A stretch of DNA of 18,135 bases. Source: Phycisphaerales bacterium UBA2266 (GTDB lineage: Bacteria; Planctomycetota; Phycisphaerae; Sedimentisphaerales; Anaerobacaceae). This document shows positions 1 through 7,246 of this stretch, piece after piece (position 1 is the stretch's first letter; each line of letters opens with the position of its first letter). The DNA is taken from the NCBI GenBank assembly GCA_002347125.1, contig DDXG01000272.1, forward strand, positions 13,013-31,147. The letters are read 5' to 3'. The position numbers and the translations under genes are program-made. The notes below the pieces were generated by a model. It did not search any database and had not been told where the DNA came from. It saw nothing but the letters and a program-made list of their open reading frames with translations.

Positions 1-2057
1 AGCCGCACCCGCCTCGCCGCCGCCGTCTCGCCGGGAGGTCCCGGCGTCTCTCCGCCGGAGACCGACACCGACACCGTCACCGTGCCCAACTGCTCGGCGA
101 GGCTCTTGATCATCGGCGCCAGGGCTTTGGCCATCGTGTACTTCAACTGGCGAAAGCGAAACTCCCGCGGCGCTCCCGGTTTGTCGATCATCTGCAGGAG
201 CTGCTCGATCCGCGGCATCAGATAGGCGTAGCCTGTAACAATCAGGGTCTGGTTTTCTGGAATATCGGAGATGGATGCGCCGAGCTGCATCGTCGTCAGC
301 AGGGTCTTGGCGCTGGCGGTGTCGATGTGCTTAAGGGTGAAGACCCGCATGATCACCACGTCGCCGTAACGGACCTGGTCGCCCTCGACCATCAGCGCGG
401 GGTCCACCGACGTGAGCTTGGCGGCGGGCACCACCGTCACGACATTACCCACCCGGGTCATGACCAGGCCCTTGAATTTGAGCACGGCCTCCAGGAATGG
501 ATACAGGTCCTTGACCTGGAGTTCGCCCCGCAGCTTGCCCTGAAGCTTCAATGTCACCTGCTGCTTGACGTCCTGCGGTTCGTACATGTAATCGAGGTGA
601 AGGTACTCGCCGGCCAACTGGAGCAGTTGCTCGATGGTCATGGTCTCGGGCAGGGTGATCTTCAACTGGTCCTCGCCGTGGGCAAGCACGGGCGGGCCGT
701 AGCCCACCTTCTGGGGCGAGACTTTCGGGTCGTCGGGCTTGGGGGTTCGGCCGTCTTGTGTCTTGATCGAACCGCGGGTCCGGTCAGGGCCTCCGGCGGA
801 GGTCGCCGGGCCTTGGTGTTCCGTCGTTGGGGTCTGAACGTCTGTCGGCGTCGTCGTGGGCGGCATCTGGGTATCGACCGGCGGCGTAACCGCGGATTCG
901 GCGGCGTTGGAATCGGCCTGCTCGCCCAGAAGCTGGCCGATCAGTGCCTGCAGGTCGGATGACATGTCCGGTGCGGCCGGAGCCGCGTCGATTTCCTCGG
1001 CGGTTTCATCCAACGGCGTCGATGCCGCGCCGGCGGGCGCGCCGCTGGGTCCGGTCGGTGCGGTGGCGATCGGTTCGGCCGTTGTCGCTGCAGCCGTCGG
1101 CTTCAAGCCATTGCCCGTGTTCGGTTCGACAGCCGCCGGACTCAGCGGCCTCTGTGCCGTGTCCGCGGCCGTGTTGTCGGCCATCAGCTTGGCAATCGCC
1201 GCCTGAAGGTCCTGTGGCGGCTTTCCGGTCTCCGTCGGAGCATCCGCCGGAGGCAGCTCATCCGGATGTGTGTCTTGGTGTCTTTCCGCGAGCAACCTCG
1301 CGATGTCCTGCATCGTCGCCCGCTGATTCGGATGTCCGACTGTCGCAGGCGGTGTGGGTTTCGCCGGAGCCGCCGGTTGGGCCTGCTGCCTGGCGACCTG
1401 TTGCGGCGACGGTTGAGTCGTCTGATTTGGTTCAACGGTTGCCTCGGGCGGTTCGGGCTTGGCCGCTGCCGGCGTCTGGGCCGCGGTGGTTACGGCACCG
1501 GTGCTTGGCGCCTGCTGTGCGGCCGGCTGCGAACCCTGCAATCTGCCCACGGCTGTCGCCAGTTCGCCGACCCGCGCGGCCGGCAGAATCGCCACGAGCA
1601 GGTTTCGGTGAATGTCGATAATCGCCCGATCCTTGCCTGCGACCTGCGCCGGAGGCTCGGAGAAGGTGCCGATGACGATACCGCCCATCTCCCGCTCAAT
1701 CGCCGAGAGGCTGGGCAGCACCCGGCCCGCATCGCCCAGTTTGCCCATGGTGTACGGCGTCTCGCTGTCGACTACATCCAGCAGCGAAACCGTCTTGAAC
1801 AGTTCGTCCTTGGAGCCGACCACTGCCGCCTTGTTGCTGCCGGCGACCTTTGAGACGGTTCCCAGACGCAAACGACTCACGAAGGCGTCGGCCTTCTCCA
1901 CGGACAGATGCCGCAACGATACCATCTGCCGCGCCGACTCCGTCCACCCCGACTCGGCCGCCACGGCCCAGCCGCCATGGAACAGGCAGATCGCCAGAAC
2001 CAACCGGCCGATGATTGTGCCCTTGCGTTCCCCGGTACAATACCCTTCTCTCATCAT
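1..2057 (-). CDS. GspD-like secretin, N-terminal part (runs off the left edge)
   Basis: The minus strand is open without a stop from ATG-ATG at 2057/2054 to base 1, giving 685 codons plus two bases. An in-frame TGA lies just upstream of the start. Residues 1-34 look like a signal peptide ending near AVAAES. Residues 45-98 resemble a short secretin N-type repeat (VSLRHLSVEKADAF, GTVSK, SLLDVVD). Residues about 175-460 are a Pro/Ala/Gln/Thr-rich low-complexity linker. An N0/STN-like domain begins near residue 470 (MTIEQLLQLAGEYLHLDY), followed by a secretin_N domain from about 570 (VFTLKHIDTASAKTLL, ENQTLIVTG) and the start of a further one near 645. The beta-barrel secretin domain would lie beyond the window. 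Known members of this family form the outer-membrane channel of type II secretion or type IV pili. The GspC-like gene upstream supports the secretion role. The long internal linker is unusual for GspD. Type II versus pilus use is not decided here. Confidence 0.8.
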   Translation of the reverse strand, partial: MMREGYCTGERKGTIIGRLVLAICLFHGGWAVAAESGWTESARQMVSLRHLSVEKADAFVSRLRLGTVSKVAGSNKAAVVGSKDELFKTVSLLDVVDSETPYTMGKLGDAGRVLPSLSAIEREMGGIVIGTFSEPPAQVAGKDRAIIDIHRNLLVAILPAARVGELATAVGRLQGSQPAAQQAPSTGAVTTAAQTPAAAKPEPPEATVEPNQTTQPSPQQVARQQAQPAAPAKPTPPATVGHPNQRATMQDIARLLAERHQDTHPDELPPADAPTETGKPPQDLQAAIAKLMADNTAADTAQRPLSPAAVEPNTGNGLKPTAAATTAEPIATAPTGPSGAPAGAASTPLDETAEEIDAAPAAPDMSSDLQALIGQLLGEQADSNAAESAVTPPVDTQMPPTTTPTDVQTPTTEHQGPATSAGGPDRTRGSIKTQDGRTPKPDDPKVSPQKVGYGPPVLAHGEDQLKITLPETMTIEQLLQLAGEYLHLDYMYEPQDVKQQVTLKLQGKLRGELQVKDLYPFLEAVLKFKGLVMTRVGNVVTVVPAAKLTSVDPALMVEGDQVRYGDVVIMRVFTLKHIDTASAKTLLTTMQLGASISDIPENQTLIVTGYAYLMPRIEQLLQMIDKPGAPREFRFRQLKYTMAKALAPMIKSLAEQLGTVTVSVSVSGGETPGPPGETAAARRVR

Positions 2058-2441
2058 TGACCCCACTGTTCAAACGGGTTCCGTCCCTGTCTGTAGGCTC
2101 CTGCTTTTACCGGACCGTACTGCAAACCTGCTGGGAAAGCCCCTTGCCCAGGCTTGAACGATGCCGAGCGGCGATACTGACAAAGGACGCAACCCAGCCG
2201 AAGTATCTGACAACTCGGACGTTCGGCAGTTCCGCCGGATCGGACAAAAAACGGCCCCGACAGTACTGGTAATGCCCTGTTTACGTCCGACGCGCGCCAT
2301 CGGGATTCCGCGCGTAAAGGCTATCGGACGATGGAGACGCCCTATCTCCGGTTGCGCTGTCCTTGAAAGTATTGGAAATGATCCGCTTCCATGCAAGAAG
2401 AACGCCGCTTTGGCCGCCGACTCCCTCGGCCCGAAAGAAAG
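2058..2441. other. Gene-free spacer between the gspC-like and gspD-like genes
   Basis: About 380 bases lie between the terminator behind the gspC-like gene and the secretin start. Short open frames exist on both strands (for example 2161-2499 plus and 2070-2396 minus), but they have no ribosome binding site, no recognisable domain and no typical composition. The stretch contains a nested inverted repeat at 2284-2330, described separately. It may also contain the promoter and leader of the secretin gene, but I found no convincing -35/-10 pair. I compared it with the cyclic-di-GMP riboswitch consensus and saw no match. Confidence 0.5.
2284..2330. repeat. Nested inverted repeat upstream of the secretin gene
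   Basis: The outer arms CGTCCGA (2284-2290) and TCGGACG (2324-2330) are perfect complements. Inside them ACGCGCG (2290-2296) pairs with CGCGCGT (2309-2315). The arms overlap by one base, so the two stems are partly alternative or stacked. The element sits about 230 bases upstream of the secretin start. It could be an RNA leader structure or a protein-binding site. Function unknown. Confidence 0.5.
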
Positions 2442-2463
2442 ACGCCGCGCATCTGCGCGGCGT
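2431..2463 (-). terminator. Rho-independent terminator after the gspC-like gene
   Basis: A perfect 10-base stem is formed by 2442-2451 (ACGCCGCGCA) and 2454-2463 (TGCGCGGCGT). Read on the minus strand it is followed by TCTTTCTTTC, an imperfect U tract. It lies 59 bases past the stop codon of the gspC-like gene, the right place and orientation for a terminator. It suggests the downstream secretin gene has its own promoter or depends on readthrough. Confidence 0.75.
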
Positions 2464-2521
2464 TCTGGGATTGCCCGGTGGTGGATATATGCCTGTTAGT
2501 CTTTGGTTCTTTCTCGGCCTG

Positions 2522-3505
2522 TCATCCTCGCCCGGCCGTGCTGCGCGGAGGACGTGAAACGGGAGGACGCGGCGGAATCTCTGACGCCGGCAGCGACCGG
2601 ACGGAATCGTTGGTCTCGCCGCTGAGTTGTTTCCCGAGGTCGTCCAGCTCGTGGGCCTCATCGTCGCTGACGCGAGAAGCCGCCATTTGGTCCATCAGGG
2701 CCTGCATCTGAGCCGCCCGGTCTTCAGGGTTGGCCGCTTCGTTTCCGCTCTTATCGGTGTTCAGGTTCTTCTGCATGTCCTTGAGCCGCTGGACGAAGGC
2801 CTCCATCTGGGCGGCCCGATCCGGGTCCACTGAAGGGGCCACCCGACCGACCGGCGGCCTGGCCGCGGTGGTTGTGGTGGGCCTGGCCGTTGTCGGCCGT
2901 GGCGGGGTCGCTGCCGCCGCCGCGGCGACCGGGAGGGCTTCGTCCGTCCCCGGCATGGATGGTGGAATGACGGCCGCCACCGGCGATGCCGGGGCGCTGT
3001 CCGGGGTCAGTTCGTAGGTCTTCGTTCCGTCGTTGACGACGACGGCGTCCTCTCTGACGGCCTCGATTGTGATGTGCCCCAGTTTCGTGGCCGGGCGGAC
3101 CCAGTGGGCGCCTTTGCCCACCTCGTCGACGAATGCCAGCGATTCCTCAGGCTTGGCCTCATAGAAACTGATGCCGATCAGACGGAACTTGGGCGTGGTT
3201 TGAATGGGGGGCTCGACCCGCGCGACTTCGCGGGCCGGGGCAGGTGTGGGTCGCTCGGTAGGAATAATGGGGGGGTCAAGGTACTTGGAGAACGCTTCGG
3301 CAGCGGCGATAAGGGGGTTCTTCTGGCTGTCTGAGCCGGCACGGTTCTTGCCACCGGCCTGCCTGAACATGTCCAGAACGCTGGGCGATTCCAGGAACTT
3401 CTCAATGTCCGAATCGCCACGCACCCCGAAGACCACCGAACTGACCAGGAATACGACCGCCAAGGCGGCGGCTGCAATACTGGTGATGCGCAATGTCTTT
3501 ATCAT
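2522..3505 (-). CDS. GspC/PilP-like inner-membrane secretion protein
   Basis: A 327-residue protein with one N-terminal membrane anchor (residues about 7-28) and the rest in the periplasm. Residues 107-166 (FRLIGISFY, SLAFVDEVGKG, ITIEAVREDAVVV, TYEL) have the pattern of the homology region of GspC/PilP proteins, which contact the secretin N0 domain. The flanks are Pro/Thr/Ala-rich linkers. The C-terminal part carries two similar segments beginning DRAAQM (229 and 262), likely helical. No PDZ domain is seen, unlike classical GspC. The start ATG at 3505 has a good double Shine-Dalgarno (AAGGAGCAGGAG). The neighbouring secretin on the same strand matches the usual gspC-gspD order. The assignment is by pattern and context; a generic anchored periplasmic protein is the alternative. 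Confidence 0.6.
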   Translation of the reverse strand: MIKTLRITSIAAAALAVVFLVSSVVFGVRGDSDIEKFLESPSVLDMFRQAGGKNRAGSDSQKNPLIAAAEAFSKYLDPPIIPTERPTPAPAREVARVEPPIQTTPKFRLIGISFYEAKPEESLAFVDEVGKGAHWVRPATKLGHITIEAVREDAVVVNDGTKTYELTPDSAPASPVAAVIPPSMPGTDEALPVAAAAAATPPRPTTARPTTTTAARPPVGRVAPSVDPDRAAQMEAFVQRLKDMQKNLNTDKSGNEAANPEDRAAQMQALMDQMAASRVSDDEAHELDDLGKQLSGETNDSVRSLPASEIPPRPPVSRPPRSTAGRG

Positions 3506-3521
3506 AACACTCCTGCTCCTT

Positions 3522-3535
3522 AGCCCCGCGGGGCT
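3522..3535. repeat. 14-base perfect palindrome next to the gspC-like ribosome binding site
   Basis: AGCCCCGCGGGGCT is a perfect palindrome lying immediately upstream of AAGGAG, the Shine-Dalgarno of the gspC-like gene. In mRNA it could form a GC-rich stem at the edge of the ribosome site. In DNA it could be an operator. Confidence 0.5.
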
Positions 3536-3591
3536 CCGAGAAAAAACGTCTCAATAGCCCTGCTGTACTACTGTTTGACACTGCGCTTTGT

Positions 3592-4905
3592 TTAAGGTTC
3601 CGGCCAATGCACGATTTTTTGCATATACTCCGCCTCGTGCCCGGCGTATCCCGTACTTTTTTCAGGGGTATGACAGGTCTTGCACACGGCCGGGGCGTCG
3701 CCGACGGTCTTGACCGACGATGGATCGCTCACGTGCGCCGAGCCGGGCCCGTGGCAGCTCTCACAGCCTACGTGATTGAGCTGGGGTGTTTGTTCTTCAT
3801 TTACATAACCGCCCTCGTATTTCATCCCAACGACGTGGCAGACCACGCATTCCGGGTCGTACTGGGAGCCAACCTTCACCAGCGAGTCCATCGCGTTGGC
3901 GTGGGCCTTGGTGCTCCACTGGCCGTACGAGTACTTATGACAGGGCTCGCACGCCTTTGAGCCGAGGAACTTGAGCCCGTGCGGCTCCGGCATACGGGGG
4001 ACCCGTTCGAGCAGATCGGCCTCCTTCACGAGAAGCTGATAGGTCCTATAAAGCTCGATCTGCTGCTTGTCTCGGGGCAGTTCCTCCCGAATCGGCACTT
4101 TGGAATAGCGGAGCCTGGGTCCGCCCGCTGTGGTCTCGATGTCGAGTCGGCTCACATACCTTCCGAAATGGCCAAGCGAGATCGCCAGGGGGCGCTGTTG
4201 TGCCAGGATCTGCGGTTCATCGATATCGCTGCGACAGACGATGCAGTCCAAGCCGGGCCATTGCCCGCGAATCTCATTCAATACCCCTAAATCACACCGG
4301 TCTATCAGGAGTATCTCAATGCCGCCGTCCGTTATCCCACCGGGAAACAGGGCCCCGATTCCCTCAGCACCCTGGCGCATCGTGTTGAACGTCGCCACCG
4401 TAACTGGCACGGATTTGCCGTCAACCTGGAGAACTTTGCGGACGCTGGGATCCAGGGGGACCGTTGGCGGGGCCTCGGCACTGATGAGCTTGAGTCCGGC
4501 GGCCGCGGAGTCCATCAAACCCTGATGGCGCATCCGTTCGAGGTCGTGGGCGGTCAGGTTGACAGCGTCGTAGCCGAGCATTCTATAGGCCTCGACGATC
4601 AGGCTCAGCTTGATCATATCCTGCTCGCCGTCGCCGGCGACAAGTCGGCCGGTATCCAGGACCATACGGCTCTCGGCGACCACATCGCTCCAAGCCGCCC
4701 GGCGGCGGTCCAGGCCTCCCAACTGCCCACCTGAGCAGCCACATGGCTTCATCTCCCCGAGTTCATCGCCGGTCAGGAAGATGGCCGCAGCCGCGGCCTT
4801 GACCGCAGACGCACCCGGGTTGGTCTTCACCGCCGGCTGCTCCCGTTCACAAGACAGAACCGCCGCTACCGCAAGAACACAGACTACTACCCCAATACGC
4901 TTCAT
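3592..4905 (-). CDS. Tetrahaem cytochrome c lipoprotein with 5'-nucleotidase-like N-terminal domain
   Basis: A 437-residue predicted lipoprotein: signal peptide with lipobox VLSC, lipidated Cys19. Residues 40-300 resemble the metallophosphatase/5'-nucleotidase fold variants that carry a PCGCSGG..GGL.RR motif (here 54-69). The usual metal ligands (DxH, GNHD) are not evident, so it is probably not an active phosphatase. Residues 312-420 carry four haem-binding CxxCH motifs: CEPCH 319, CVVCH 353, CESCH 381, CKTCH 408. Their spacing, with HGPGSAHV after the third, fits the cytochrome c554 family. It would act in the periplasm or on the membrane surface in electron transfer; partner and substrate are unknown. 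GGGAG lies 6 bases before the ATG. The gene ends 86 bases before the gspC-like gene and follows the DUF1573 gene by 51 bases, so co-transcription is likely. Confidence 0.82.
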   Translation of the reverse strand: MKRIGVVVCVLAVAAVLSCEREQPAVKTNPGASAVKAAAAAIFLTGDELGEMKPCGCSGGQLGGLDRRRAAWSDVVAESRMVLDTGRLVAGDGEQDMIKLSLIVEAYRMLGYDAVNLTAHDLERMRHQGLMDSAAAGLKLISAEAPPTVPLDPSVRKVLQVDGKSVPVTVATFNTMRQGAEGIGALFPGGITDGGIEILLIDRCDLGVLNEIRGQWPGLDCIVCRSDIDEPQILAQQRPLAISLGHFGRYVSRLDIETTAGGPRLRYSKVPIREELPRDKQQIELYRTYQLLVKEADLLERVPRMPEPHGLKFLGSKACEPCHKYSYGQWSTKAHANAMDSLVKVGSQYDPECVVCHVVGMKYEGGYVNEEQTPQLNHVGCESCHGPGSAHVSDPSSVKTVGDAPAVCKTCHTPEKSTGYAGHEAEYMQKIVHWPEP

Positions 4906-4956
4906 AACGCGCTCCCATTACGGTGAGTATCGTACCGGTGACACCTCAGTCAGAGC

Positions 4957-6096
4957 TTACTGACTGCGCCGCATGTAGAAGCCCCGCACTGGAACCGTCA
5001 GCGTCTCGCCATCGCGGATACTCACGGTGAACGTGTCCGTGAAGACCGTCTTATTCGCCTCCTCTTTCGGCGGGGTGATCCGGACCTCAAATTGATAGCC
5101 GTTGGTGATTTCGCTCTGTTTGAGCAGCTCGATGGTGCCGCCCGGCGCCGAGACCGAGGCAATCTCAAAGGCCTCCTCGTAGTTGTTCAGGACCCATATC
5201 TTGCGTTCGATGGGCTTGCCCGCTTCGGCGTTGAAGACAATCACCTGCGGCGGCGAGAGCTTGTAACGGGGCAAGGCGTTGAAGCCTATGGACACCGACT
5301 GGGCGTCGGGGTGCGTCAGCGAGATCTCGATGAACCCGCTCAACCCGGTCTTGAGGCGATCTGGGACGATTTTGGGCTGGAGGACGAATTCCGTGGCTTT
5401 GGCCGCGGGGTCAAACTCAATGGTCAGGGCCCCGGCGGTGGCGTTGACGGCGGTAATGGAGAACGGCCGTCCATCCAGGCTGGTCAGCTTGATCGGCTCA
5501 CAGCCGGCATTCTCCTTGTTGAGGAACAGACTCAGCGTGGTCGGCTCGATACCGATCTTCTGTACGACGTTGGCCTTGATGGCGATGGTGGCCCTGGGGT
5601 TGCTCGGGTCATTGGTATTCACGTACATCGTGCGCCGCATCGCCCCGGGCCGCGAGGCGAACGTACAGGCGACCTTGAGCGTTCCGGACTCGCCCGGGGC
5701 CAGGACCTGCTTGGTCAACTGCCCGGTGCATCCGCAACAATCGTCCACCCGCAGGATATTCAGCGGGGCCTTGCCCTCGTTGCGGAATGCGACCTCGACG
5801 GTCTGCCGCGTGCCCGGTCCGACATCGTTGAAATCCGCCGTCGTTGAGTCAAAGACGATCTTCGGGGCCGGCGCGTTGGGATCGGTCGGTATCGCCACGA
5901 CTATGGGCGGCAATTCGTTGGGGTCAGGGGCGGTCCGCTCGGACGGGTCGGCCTCAGCAGGCGTCGGCTCCGGCGCCAGCGTATCCGGTGGTTCGACGAC
6001 GGGACCGGCCGGGCCCTTGGCCTGCTCCTCGCACCCGCAGAATGCGCCCATCAAGATGACCGCCAACACAACTGTGACTGTTCGATTGAGCTTCAT
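4957..6096 (-). CDS. DUF1573-domain lipoprotein
   Basis: A 379-residue predicted lipoprotein with an N-terminal hydrophobic segment ending FCGC (lipid Cys22), then a Pro/Asp/Glu-rich linker to about residue 75. Residues 78-178 are a clear DUF1573 domain: PKIVFDSTTADFNDVGPG, FRNEGKAPLNIL, the CCGCT motif at 120-124, APGESGTLKV, and YVNTNDPSNP. The rest (180-379) looks like further immunoglobulin-type beta strands. DUF1573 proteins are common envelope proteins of Planctomycetes and Bacteroidetes with no fixed function. The gene starts 166 bases from the divergent glycosyltransferase start, with AAGGGA just before the ATG, and probably heads the minus-strand transcript that includes the cytochrome gene. 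Confidence 0.85.
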   Translation of the reverse strand: MKLNRTVTVVLAVILMGAFCGCEEQAKGPAGPVVEPPDTLAPEPTPAEADPSERTAPDPNELPPIVVAIPTDPNAPAPKIVFDSTTADFNDVGPGTRQTVEVAFRNEGKAPLNILRVDDCCGCTGQLTKQVLAPGESGTLKVACTFASRPGAMRRTMYVNTNDPSNPRATIAIKANVVQKIGIEPTTLSLFLNKENAGCEPIKLTSLDGRPFSITAVNATAGALTIEFDPAAKATEFVLQPKIVPDRLKTGLSGFIEISLTHPDAQSVSIGFNALPRYKLSPPQVIVFNAEAGKPIERKIWVLNNYEEAFEIASVSAPGGTIELLKQSEITNGYQFEVRITPPKEEANKTVFTDTFTVSIRDGETLTVPVRGFYMRRSQ

Positions 6097-6155
6097 ATTC
6101 CCTTATCTCCAAAACAGTTGCAGACAGACTGCCCTGAATCGGCACCGGACGTTTT

Positions 6156-6184
6156 ATTGTACCGATCCGCCATGACCCGTGCAA
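6156..6184 (-). promoter_or_regulatory. Possible sigma-70-type promoter for the DUF1573 gene
   Basis: On the minus strand TTGCAC (6179-6184) and TACAAT (6156-6161) are separated by 17 bases. The -10 matches the consensus in five of six positions; the -35 is weak. The expected start would be near 6148, about 50 bases upstream of the ATG at 6096. Confidence 0.4.
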
Positions 6185-6199
6185 ACCCTTTTCCCATCC

Positions 6200-6226
6200 T
6201 TGCCAAGAACCGCCCGGCGGGATAAT
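6200..6226 (+). promoter_or_regulatory. Possible sigma-70-type promoter for the glycosyltransferase operon
   Basis: TTGCCA (6200-6205) and GATAAT (6221-6226) are good matches, but the 15-base spacing is shorter than the usual 17. A start near 6233 would leave a leader of about 30 bases before ATG 6263. Tentative. Confidence 0.3.
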
Positions 6227-6262
6227 ATGGTCGCACTTGAGCCGCTCTGTATGGAGACCACT

Positions 6263-7246
6263 ATGACCGCAGACGGTCCCGAACTATCAATTGTAGCTCC
6301 GCTGCTCGATGAGCAGGACAATATAAGGGCGCTGTACGACGAGATTACGCAGGCGCTTGCGGGTCGGTTCGCCTACGAAATCGTGTTTGTTGACGACGGC
6401 AGCACGGACGGGAGCTTCAGCATCCTCAAGGAGATCCAGTCGGCCGACGCGCGGGTTCGGGCCATCCGTTTCCGCAAGAATTTCGGGCAGACGGCCGCGA
6501 TGAGCGCCGGTTTCGACCATAGCCGGGGCCATATCATCATCGCCATCGACGGCGACCGGCAGAACGACCCGGCCGACATACCGGCTATGGTGGCGAAGCT
6601 CAAGGAGGGCTACGACGTGGTCAGCGGTTGGCGGAAGGTCCGCCATGACAAGGCCCTGACAAGGCGATTGCCGTCGCGGATGGCCAACTGGCTCATTGCC
6701 CGGATCACGGGGGTGGCGCTGCACGACTTTGGCTGTACGCTCAAGGCCTACCGCCGGGAGGTCGTCGCCGAGATGCGGCTGTACGGCGAGATGCACCGCT
6801 TCATACCGGCCCTGGCGTCGTGGTCGGGGGCGCATATCTGCGAGATGGTGGTCAACCATCGGCCCCGCACGGCTGGCATCGCCAAGTACGGCCTGGCCCG
6901 GACGTTCAAGGTGGTCCTCGACCTGATTACGGTCAAGTTCCTCGGTTCATTCTCCACCAAGCCCCTTTACATCTTCGGAGGGCTCGGGGCGCTGAGCGCC
7001 CTGGGGGCCATCTTCTGTGGGTTGGTTGTGCTCTACCAGAAGTTCATCTCCGCGGCGAGCCTATCCATGAATCGCAATCCGCTGCTGGTGCTGACGGCCC
7101 TGCTGGTCACCACCAGCGTCCAGTTCATCCTGATGGGCCTGATTGCGGAGTTGCTCGTGCGGACCTACCACGAGTCGCAGAACCGCCCGACCTACGTCAT
7201 CCGCGAGATACTCGAATCGACGTCTCCTGACGGAGAGACCCCATGA
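6263..7246 (+). CDS. GT2 glycosyltransferase, polyprenyl-phosphate sugar synthase type (GtrB/ArnC/DPM1-like)
   Basis: 327 residues from ATG 6263, chosen because GGAG lies 6 bases upstream; the frame is open further back to a GTG at 6179, but without a ribosome site. The GT-A fold is clear: VAPLLDEQDNI (11-21), VDDGSTDGS (43-51), KNFGQTAAMSAGFDHS, IDGDRQNDPADIP (95-107) with the nucleotide/metal acidic residues, and HRPRTAGIAKYGLARTFKVVLDL (199-221). Two C-terminal membrane helices follow (about 235-260 and 274-300), as in family members that transfer a sugar from a nucleotide donor to undecaprenyl phosphate at the inner face of the membrane. The stop overlaps the next ATG by 4 bases (ATGA), so it is translationally coupled to the GT39-like gene. 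The sugar is not known. Confidence 0.88.
   Translation: MTADGPELSIVAPLLDEQDNIRALYDEITQALAGRFAYEIVFVDDGSTDGSFSILKEIQSADARVRAIRFRKNFGQTAAMSAGFDHSRGHIIIAIDGDRQNDPADIPAMVAKLKEGYDVVSGWRKVRHDKALTRRLPSRMANWLIARITGVALHDFGCTLKAYRREVVAEMRLYGEMHRFIPALASWSGAHICEMVVNHRPRTAGIAKYGLARTFKVVLDLITVKFLGSFSTKPLYIFGGLGALSALGAIFCGLVVLYQKFISAASLSMNRNPLLVLTALLVTTSVQFILMGLIAELLVRTYHESQNRPTYVIREILESTSPDGETP

Noticed and set aside
327..1853. Several long plus-strand open frames opposite the secretin
   Set aside because: They are Arg/Pro-rich frames typical of the complement of GC-rich coding DNA, and the minus strand holds an uninterrupted frame with clear secretin domains.
2058..2340. Cyclic-di-GMP or other known riboswitch before the secretin
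   Set aside because: I compared the minus strand by eye with the GEMM-type consensus and found no matching core.
2070..2499. Small open frames in the gspC-gspD spacer on both strands
   Set aside because: No ribosome site, no domain, and they run through the terminator hairpin or the inverted repeat.
6179..6262. Longer glycosyltransferase start at GTG 6179
   Set aside because: No ribosome site; it would overlap the divergent promoter region. GGAG is well placed only for ATG 6263.
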